From: Chloromonas sp. AAM2
Lineage: Eukaryota; Chlorophyta; Chlorophyceae; Chlamydomonadales; Chlamydomonadaceae
Direction: 5' to 3'
Assembly: GCA_004335635.1 (NCBI GenBank)
Contig: QAXH01006388.1
Span: forward strand, 8,593-39,956
DNA length: 31,364 bases
Part shown: in pieces, positions 10,487-19,800 of the stretch
Position numbering within the stretch: the stretch's first letter is position 1
How the letters are laid out: every line of letters begins with the position of its first letter
Notes under the pieces: generated by a model
The model's input: only the letters and a program-made list of their open reading frames with translations
Told to the model about the DNA's origin: nothing
Database searches by the model: none
Translations under genes and position numbers: made by a program

Positions 10487-12574
10487 AGCAGGTTGATGAA
10501 ATCAGAGACTTGATTGGCAAGGGCCATGCCACGCCGGCTGTGCTCACTCAGATGCTGCCTGCAGCGCTGCTCGACACCATCCGCGCCCCAGCAGCAAAGC
10601 AGGCCATCTTGCGAGAGTTGCAGCAGCAGCGAGAAGAGCATCAGCGGCAAAAGGAGCAGCAGGAGGCGTTGTTTATGGAGCAGCTGATAGCATTGCTGCC
10701 AGTCATGTCGGAACCTCCTGCTGCTGTTAGCAACCTCCTTTTACCCCTTCCAGCCCGCATGATTTCAGCTGCCCCATTACTGGAGACGTCATGACATACC
10801 CTGTCATCACCACCAGTGGACTTACGTACAAGCGCGATGACATCACCAATGACACAGATCTTACAACAAGTATGCAGCACACTTGCAAATATTAACAATA
10901 ACCAGACTTTTACTATTGCACACTATATTACCAATGGCATGGCCGCACTTCCAGCCTAGGATACTTGCATAGCACAGCTCACTGTGGCCAACATTTGCAC
11001 TTGTTGGCTGGCTGGCTGGCTGGCTGGCTGGCCGGCTGGCTGGCTGGCTGGCCGGCTGGCCGGTGCTTGTTTGCCTTGCTGCCTTCAACATCCAGGCCAG
11101 GGCCAGGCTGGCCAGTCCTCACAGCCATGTCTGCACTCGCATCACAGCATCATGCAAACACGCCCATTGCATGTGTGTGGCCATCACTGAGGCATGGTTA
11201 ATTGGTAGCTGACTGGCGCTCACACTGTTTGTACGCAGACCTACCTTTGGAGTCCAAACAGCCGAACCCCAATTACACACTGAAGTCAACCATACAGGAG
11301 TGGCGGGATCGGCTGTTAACTGGGCCTCAGCCGGCAGCATCAGCAGCTTCTTCTGCCATGCCGCCCACGGTTATGGAACTTGCGCCACCGCTGCCACCGC
11401 CCACAGCAATACCATTCGCACAGCCCGCGCCACCAAGCACATCACCAGTCGTTACCTGCTTGACAGTGCCCAAGACCACACCCATGACTTGGGCCAACTG
11501 GTTGCGAGCAGCCGTGGTTCCAGCCACAGCCACGCTACCTGTACCCCTTGTGCGGCCAGCACGGCCAGTGCCTCCCGTCCCAGTGTCAACCACAGCACCG
11601 CCGCTCCCACCAAGCACACCACCACCCGTCACCCACCCCGCTGAGCCCAGCACTAAAACCGCCAAAACTGTGGCACCACCCATCACCCAGGAGTTCATGA
11701 CGCATTTGGAGTCGTCTGATGCCTTGGGCATGCTACACCCTGGTTCGTGTTATATCAGCATCACCGAGCCAATCAACCCTTCAGCGGTTCAGGCTTTCGC
11801 CACTGCACTGGCCAAACGGAGGGAATTGATGATCAACACAAGCATCATGGGTGAAAAAGGAGCTGTAGCTCTGGCCCAGGCGCTAGTCACGAACACCAGC
11901 CTGCTGCTCTTGATGGATAACAACATTGGTTCAAAAGGCGCAACAGCTCTGGCACAAGCAGTGGCCGCTCAAACAAGTCTGAAGGAGCTGTATCTAAGTT
12001 GTAACGACATTGATTCAAAAGGTGCTGCAGCTCTGGCTAAAGCACTGGCCATTAATACAAGCCTGCAGAAGCTCAACCTTTGCTGCAACGACATCGGTTC
12101 AAAAGGAGTTGCAGCACTGGCTACAGCACTGGCCACGAACAGAAGCCTGAAACAGCTGTACCTTCAACATTGGTTCAGAAGGCGCGACAACACTGGCTAC
12201 GGCACTTGCCACCAACACAAGCCTGCAGGAGGAACTGCAACAACATTGGCTCAGAAGGTGCGGCAGCTTTACCTACAGCAGTAGCCACCAACACAAGCCT
12301 GCAGACACTCGAGCTGCTCTTTAACGACAATGGTCCAGGAGAGGCCCAGGTGCTGGCTGATGCCCTGGCATTTAACACAACGTTGACAGTGCTGGACCTG
12401 AGATGTAACTGTGTTGGGAAGGCAGGCGTCAAAGCACTGTCTGCTGCACTGGCCACCAACAGAAGCCTGGGGAAGCTGGTCAGGTCCAACACCACGGTTA
12501 AGGTTGACCTCCGCGAGAACAATGCCAGTTTCTTGACAAGATCCTTTTACAAGTCAGACAGGCTGTTGCTGTGA
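10487..12574 (+). pseudogene. Truncated, frameshifted paralogue of the U-box-LRR gene
   Basis: Homology starts inside exon 4 of the upstream gene (QVDEIRDLI) and runs through the coiled coil (EQQEALFMEQL), a degraded U-box, the conserved intron (about 10868-11238) and the LRR exon from 11239. The N-terminal bundle is missing. The U-box frame is broken near 10740-10770 by a small deletion, and the segment holding the E2-contact Trp (KWLTFH in gene 2) is gone. LRRs stay in frame to about 12164, then two 8-base losses move the reading frame from frame 0 to 1 to 2 (12165 and 12225 regions). The last frame stays open to 12574. It is almost certainly non-functional as an E3; the LRR block might still be transcribed. 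Confidence 0.82.
11005..11063. repeat. (GGCT)n microsatellite with GGCC variants
   Basis: About fifteen GGCT or GGCC tetranucleotides in the intron of the paralogue. Absent from the equivalent intron of gene 2, which instead has the 56-bp minisatellite. Confidence 0.95.
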
Positions 12575-13020
12575 GTATGCCTGGTCAGACAGCCTGGAAA
12601 TGCAGCCCATGCAACCTTGCCATTCCTTTGACCCAGTTTGAACGACTTGTACAACGCGTGCGCAACGTGTATTGGGAGCAGTGTATTTGTCGGAATGTTA
12701 CAACTCAAGAAGGCTCAAAGCTCAGGCTTCCTTGCTCTCAATTGCAAAAACTGCGGTCTATTTTAAACTGCTGGGTTATTTGCTAGGGCATTTGTACATA
12801 TACAGTATAGCATGCCATATGTGACCATAAAAAGCCAAAACCAATATATGTGACACGGTAGGACAAAATGTGGGCCAGCCAGTGGCAGGTGGCAGGGTGC
12901 TGTTTTGGGATCGGCTGTTGTGTACCTGCGAGCCTATTTGGCACCAAATCTCGGCAATCAGGGCAGGACTGGTCAGAGCCACTTTGTCACTGTCTTTGGC
13001 CCTTTTTGTAGTCTTTGGCC

Positions 13021-13177
13021 TTGACTTTTGCGGCCCCGTCCTGTTTTGCTTTGGATTGGCCTGCCTGGCCTGCTTTGTTCCTTGCTTTCGTTTTGCTTTC
13101 TTGCTCAGGGTAGGCTAGGGCGGTGCCCATCCCGTTCCGTGTCCTCTGACGGCTTCCCTGGTGTAAATACATATATA
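13021..13177 (+). repeat. Dispersed repeat B, copy 1
   Basis: Contains CTTGCTCAGGGTAGGC, then CCCATCCCGTTCCGTGTCCT and GACGGCTTCCCTGGTGTAAA. The same blocks recur at 13385-13505 and, inverted, at 16818-16937. This is the fullest copy visible. Confidence 0.88.
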
Positions 13178-13384
13178 CTGTGTTCCTGTGTGGGATTGTA
13201 GAGGCATGTTTTGTTGCTTGCACCTGCAGTGTGATGCTCTCATTCACAATGTCAGATCTTCGGTTCGCTGTGTATGTTTTCTTGATGTGATGTAGTAGAT
13301 GTGCTTTCCTGGTCTACGAGTGCCTGACCATGAGTGCCATGAGTGCCACAGCGGTAGGAGAGTTCAATGTGTGTTGTTCAGGCT

Positions 13385-13505
13385 CCATCATGTTTTGCCT
13401 TCAATCGGCCTGCCTTGCCTGCTATGTTTCTTGCGCAGGGTAGGCCAGGCAGTGCCCATCCCGTTCCGTGTCCTCTGACGGCTTCCCTGGTGTAAACACA
13501 TACAG
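13385..13505 (+). repeat. Dispersed repeat B, copy 2
   Basis: Same order of blocks as copy 1 but lacking about 20 bases of the TTGCTTTCGTTTTGC part. The CCCATCCCGTTCCGTGTCCT core is identical. Confidence 0.88.
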
Positions 13506-13898
13506 TGTGGGCGAGGCTGCTCTGATCTTGAGACCTCACATGTGTGAGAGTGGCCTTTTGTTCTGGCCTTGCTTGTGTTAGCAAAGCGCATGTATACCCC
13601 ACAGTTTGAGTGGGATTAGATTTCTAAGGGTGCTGATGCTTGGCTTTGGCAAAGCATGAGCTGTTGAATGGCAGGAGTTGTGGTAGCGAGCGTTTTTGCA
13701 CACAAAGTGAACACAAACAGTTGATCATGGACTCTCTGTCCAGAAAGCAGATACAAACACATGCATACATGCATACATACACCTGATTTTCATAGCACGC
13801 GTTTGGTAGCGTAGTCAGCAGCACGCATGTTTGGTGGCTTGCCGGTAGTGTCTGCATGACCAACTTCCAATGATAGCCAGCACACAGTAATTGTGCGT

Positions 13899-16800
13899 TC
13901 ACGTTTTTCGGTTCTGATCATCTGCGTTGCTGCTTTCCCCTTCTTCATCCCCCTCTCCCTCCCTGGTCGATCCCCCTTTGCCACCACCCGACCCCACGAG
14001 CCCATCGGCCAACTCCTGTAGGGCAGAGGCACACATGCACTCCATGACAACGGGCAGTCGTTTGCACCTTGCCATTTGCACATCAGCAATAAGCACGTAC
14101 AGAACGAGCATGTACACCAATAAGCATGCACACGAAGCAGCCTGCAGCACCCTCTAGGTAACCAAAGCGGAGCATGTGCATGACCTCACATCTGAATTGC
14201 AAACTGTGACTGAAATCAAATGACCCTCCTGCGTGAAGCGGTTTCGTAGGTTGTGGTGCTGTGTACGAGGTAATCTAGACACTGGGCAGCCTCCTACATT
14301 ACCCCTCTAAGCAAAGCATGATGCCGCAAACCCCACAATGCCGAGCCCTTTGACTTCGAGAAGCTTAACAATGCCAAGGCTCTCTGGCGTGCTTGCATGA
14401 CACAATTGCTCGTTGAACCTTGCATGGTACAAACACCAGCAAGCCACCGTGCAACCTACCGTCAGCTCTCTGGCTCTGCAGCTGCTGACATCACATCCCC
14501 GCAGCAGTGACCGGCTCATTTGCGTTTCTTACCTTGAATGACACGGTGGCCGAGCCCCTCTTGGCGGGCCGCTGCTGGGACTCGTGGGGCGACCAGCCCG
14601 TTAGGAACATGACCTGCAGCAGGGAATTTTGGAGCGCCTCTTCAGATGACCATAAAATGGGATCTGAAACAACTAATGGGAGCGGTCAGCCAGGATTGTG
14701 ACCTGCAGCAGGAGGGTGGGGATTTTATGGCAACGACCGTACAAGGGAGTGTGCATTCTCCGTCCTACGGCTCATGGGGCAACCAGCCCGTGAGAAACAT
14801 GGTTGACTCTGGCATGTGGCATGTCTGTGAGCACACCTCACCTGGACGCCCAGGTTACCGAAAAGCTTTGGGCCTTGTGGTACTGAATAAAGCAATAACA
14901 GGTGGCCATACAACCCGGAACAATGGCTAACATGCATGCACATTGGTCCACTATCTTCCACTGTTGAGATGGACCAAACAGACTCCACCAACGCAAAGCC
15001 CATGCGCACACATGCACAAGTGCAACCGCCATCGTGCCGCACTTGCTCATACAAAAACATGCATACATACACGTACATACACACACCGATATACATGCAC
15101 ACACATGCCTGTCTGCCGCACCTGGAATGTTGCGGGCACACTCCCGTTCGCCTCGTCACCGAACATGGTCTGATACACGGCGCACGCCTGTGCACGCCGG
15201 GCAAGACGGGTCAGGGTCCGTTAGTTGATGAGTTGACGCGGGAAGTGCCCGGCCCACACACCGGTGGTTGTTTACAAGTGCAGACATGTTGGGTCGGACC
15301 GACACCAGGTATAAGGTCAAGGTACCAGGAGCAAGGTGGGGCAAAGCCCATTTCAAAGCTACGCTTACTGTATCCATGCAGAGAATCTCTCGTCTCCAGT
15401 GCAGCTGGGATAGGTTCCGGGGACCAAGCGCAGATAGAGGCGTTGTCGGTCGGTTACAAGCTAAAAAGTCAAGGCACTAGGAAAGCTTAAAAATCAAGGT
15501 ACGGTGATGTGTTTCCCAACCATGTCGCAGCCAGTGCCGCGTCCCGCCTGATCTCTTACGCTTGGCGCCGACGCGGTGTTTATTGCACATCATAGTCACC
15601 ACGTACGGGCTTTGGGGACTTTTGGCTTCAGCATAAGCGGAAGCACGTAAGCGTAAGCGGTGACTATGGTGAACATCGCTCCCCACCACGTCAATGCGGT
15701 TACACGCCACTCATCCATGGCTTTCAGTTACGTGCATACCACTACTGCCCACCACAGATCCTCTTGTCCCCTCCGCTACCAGTCCCCAGGGTCATATTGT
15801 ACACATGCCACAACTGGACCTGTCACTTGGAGCATCAAAACGGCAGATGGAGATGGCCTGCAGTCCTGCTGAAGCTGAAACGATCCTTTCCCGACTCAGC
15901 GGCCGCTCTCCATGGCATTCCATGACGTGTTTTCTCAACGTCCATCCTGCTCACGCGTGCCTAGCACTAGACCAGTGCACAAACAGTTGCCCCTTCCTCT
16001 CCCGTGGCTACAAACAACAAAAAGTGTTGTGATTCGAGAGTGGTAGCAACCTGCACTACAACTCCCCACTACCTGTCCGTCGTGCCTACCACTTGACCAG
16101 TGTACAAATTGAATTAGTTCCCCCCCGTGGATACTACCACGCCAAACAAATAGTGTGCGCCCGTGCACCCACCGCCAGTGCCGTTTGCCTCCTGAGCGTG
16201 CGCTGCCGCTGACGCACGGCGTTCACCTCGCCCAGGGACTACAAGGTGCAACCGGAATGTCACGGAACTACGTATGCGGTGCTGAACACACATGTATCGT
16301 ATAGTTTACACATCACACGCCATCAACATGCAGCATGGGTTCCTGACTAGCCCAGGGACCGCGACAGGTACCCTGACACGTATGTGCCCATGTCTGTGTG
16401 GCGTTTGACATAGGGAGCGCTTTGCTATACTGTAAGATGGAGCAATCATAATCCCAGCAGCACGCAATGGTTGAAAACTGGCGCCACATAGTAAACCAAA
16501 TTTGTAGCAAGCGGTGTGAGTGAGTGAGTGTATTTTTACATCTGTATCGTCCGACAAGTCGAACAGAAGATGGATCAAGTGTCATACTACTCGCGCATTG
16601 CAAACTAGTCCGAATTCCTCCCTGTCATCACCTGGATTCGCACCCTGGTGTATTTTCCCTCCTTGCCCTCTTTTCTCACTCTTAGTAATCTATGACCCAT
16701 GTGACATCCCCTCAGTCCTTCAGTCCCTCACTCACCCACCCACTTATGCATTCACTCCACTCACCCATGCTCACTTTTGCACTCACCCATACACGCTCAC

Positions 16801-19800
16801 TCACACACTCTCTCACTATATATATATGTATTTACACCAGGAAAGCCGTCAGAGGACACGGAACGGGATGGGCATTGCCCTGGCCTACCCTGAGCAAGAA
16901 AGCAAAACGAAAGCAAGGAACAAAGCAGGCAAGGCAGNNNNNNNNNNNNNNNNNNNNNNNNNNNNNNNNNNNNNNNNNNNNNNNNNNNNNNNNNNNNNNN
17001 NNNNNNNNNNNNNNNNNNNNNNNNNNNNNNNNNNNNNNNNNNNNNNNNNNNNNNNNNNNNNNNNNNNNGAAGGTCAGAGAACAGGGACAGCCAAACTGCA
17101 GCAGTGTCTAAGGAGCAGGGCCCGGAACACTGGCATCTAGCCTGCCTCACTGACTCACTGCCTCCTGACTCACTCCTTCATCCAGCTGGTTTTCTCAACA
17201 AGCACTTTATATGTGACCCGTGTGCGCATCCCTCACTCCGGCACTAACCCCCTCACACCTGCCCACCCACTCACTCTTTCACTCACTCCTCACTCCCTCA
17301 CCCGTAAGTGTGACACCAGCTCTGTGGGTCCCCTTCTGTACCGCACCACGAACTCGTCCATATCCACAGCGGGTAGGGCGAGCCCGGCACGAGTCAGCAG
17401 GTTGCCTCCGTCACGAACCTGAAGTAGCAGGGGTTGTTAAGTTGGCTCGAGTTTGGCTCAATGTAATCGTTATCATGTTCACAATACCGTATTGTTTTTT
17501 CCAGCGAATTTCGAAACCTGATGGTCAGGAAAAAGTTGCAAATCAGGTCGTTGGCTGTTTGAGCTTTTCGCTTGTACGAAAGTCTGGTTTTTTTTTGCAA
17601 ATGTTTGCTGGAACGGCTTTGAAAACCATTGATACTGAGCCATCCAGCACTGGTTTTGGCACTGGTGTGCACTAGTACTACGGGGTTTGCCTGCAACTAA
17701 CACCTAGAGCTTGAGCTGCAAGGGACTGCTTCTGACTCAACAACTTTACGAACCTGGTTTTATGCCACCTTTGAGAATTTCGGTTTTACGAACTTCAGAT
17801 TTTCCATGAAATCTAAGATTCAAGTTTGAGGATTTTTATGAAGCTGATTCCGAAATCCGCTGAACAATACGGTACGCAACATCACACACAAGGACAGGTC
17901 GGCACGAGTTAAAAGGTTGACTCAATCGCAAACCTGGCATGTGCAGGACTAGACTAGGTAGTGTTTGGGTGAAACCTCAAAGCCGTTATAACCACACGTA
18001 ACACCACACATGAGGCCAGGCCGGGCATGAGTCAACAGACAACGACGACTTGTCCGCGTACTTTCTCAATCGCACACACGCACGCACGCACGCACGCATA
18101 TGCAACCAAGCGCAGAGTGTGTCATCACCCGTGCAAGGGGCGACTGCGGACCACATGCAACAATAGCCCCACACAACTGTGCATGCGTGTCCCATGCACC
18201 TACCTGAGCGAAGGGCGACACCACGGGTGACACGCCCCCCTGCCGCTCCATCTGAGCCACGGCACACGAGATACGCAGCTCCTGAGCAAAAGAAACGTGG
18301 AAAACGGCTAGAAACGCAAGCCAGGACACATGTGTGCCTCTTCTGCAAACGCTCCCGCGATGCTACTGTATGCCAGGCTTTGAAGCTATACTTATGCCAG
18401 GCTTTGATGCTGTACTTATGCCAGGCTTTAGAGCTATACTTATGCCAGGCTTTGAAGTTATACTTATGCCAGGCTTTGAAGCTATACTTATGCCAGGCTT
18501 TGAAGCTATACTTATGCCAGGCTTTGAAGCTATACTTATGCCAGGCTTTGAAGCTATACTTATGCCAGGCTTTGATGCTGTACTTATGCCAGGCTTTGAT
18601 GCTGTACTTATGCCAGGCTTTGATGCTGTACTTTTGCAAAGCTTTAATGCTTTGATTATGCCACTAACCTGTAGGGTATCTCCAGCAAAGAGTGCGCTCA
18701 GGAAGAGCCCGTCGTCCTTCAGGGCAAACCGACACTGGGCCATCAGAGTCTGCATGGGGATGAACGCAATCATCATCTCCACTTGAGCCTAGTATAGCCA
18801 GGCCACATGCATTCAATTGGTGTTCCGTCCCTCGTTGTATACCTCGATACACAAGGGCACAATGTCTGCTGTGTGTGTGTGTGTGTTGTATGCATGTGCA
18901 CACTGAGTATGTATGGTATGCATGCACATGCTGGGCATGTAATGTACGGATGAAATATGTGTGGTCGGCAGTAGCTGTGCGCCCTGTCAATCTCTCTGGG
19001 CCCCAACTGTTCACCGCCCACATGTGTAACCGTCAGCATGTGGTGCACGTGACGGTTACACAAGTGATTTGCGCACGCCTCGGAACCGGACTGTGCAGAG
19101 GGCTCTAGCACAGCGGCATTTTGCAGCGGGCGTGCACATGTAAACTAGAAATACCAAGAAGAAAATAAAAATGAAATAAAACAAAAATGTTAAAGTGCCA
19201 TGTAAACAACCAACATGTGCTAACAAACAGTATGCCGAATTCGCATGTTCTGTCCCATGTGTTAAGCTATAGTGTCACGTGGCATGCAACATGTGTCTCA
19301 TCAGACGCTACAAGTTGCGTTGCATTTTACATGCGTTACACATTGTTTGGGCAGGCGTTACTCATCACGTTTGTGTGTGCGGGCTCAAACGTAAGCGGTC
19401 TGTGCCTGAGCATACAGCAGCGTTCAACAACCATCTGTCCATCACCACGCAACTCCCAGCATATTTACCCCTTCTCACCGGCAGGTCGTTGATCCAGTGC
19501 AGTCCTAGGCAACTGACCACCACTGCACAGGCATGGACACACGACCACAGTAGACTTGGAAATAAATATCAAGTCTGGGATAGTAGCTGTGAATACACCT
19601 CACACAATACATCCGGCAGACCCACACCTCACGTGTAAAACGTCGCACGTCACACTGCGCCCACACCTCACAAGTCACACCTCATACATCACATCTTTCG
19701 CATACCTCACCCACAGTCATAGGTTCCAGGCTCCAGTGGTAGCAGCTCCTGTTGGGGGTCCATCAGTTGACAGTCCACAGTTGGCCAGCGGTCGGTTGTC

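Larger units (their letters stand above)
12575..13898. other. Spacer between convergent genes
   Basis: No coding signal recognised. 12575-12790 continues past the paralogue's last open frame. 13016-13177 and 13385-13505 are repeat copies (listed separately). 13506-13898 lies downstream of the minus-strand NDUFAF5 stop and presumably includes its 3' UTR. Confidence 0.6.

Noticed and set aside
12571..12786. Extra plus-strand gene after the paralogue
   Set aside because: The frame simply continues past the paralogue's stop, and part of it recurs as rearranged repeat at 23.2 kb.
14936..15490. 184-codon plus-strand frame
   Set aside because: Overlaps a well-supported minus-strand NDUFAF5 exon (15187-15122) and has low-complexity His/Thr composition elsewhere.
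17986..18639. Long minus-strand frame with repeated [12 protein letters not shown] peptides
   Set aside because: It is the stop-free 24-bp satellite read through; several frames on both strands are equally open and it lies inside an intron bounded by well-supported NDUFAF5 exons.
18370..18657. CRISPR-like array
   Set aside because: Units are contiguous with no unique spacers, and the window is eukaryotic nuclear DNA.
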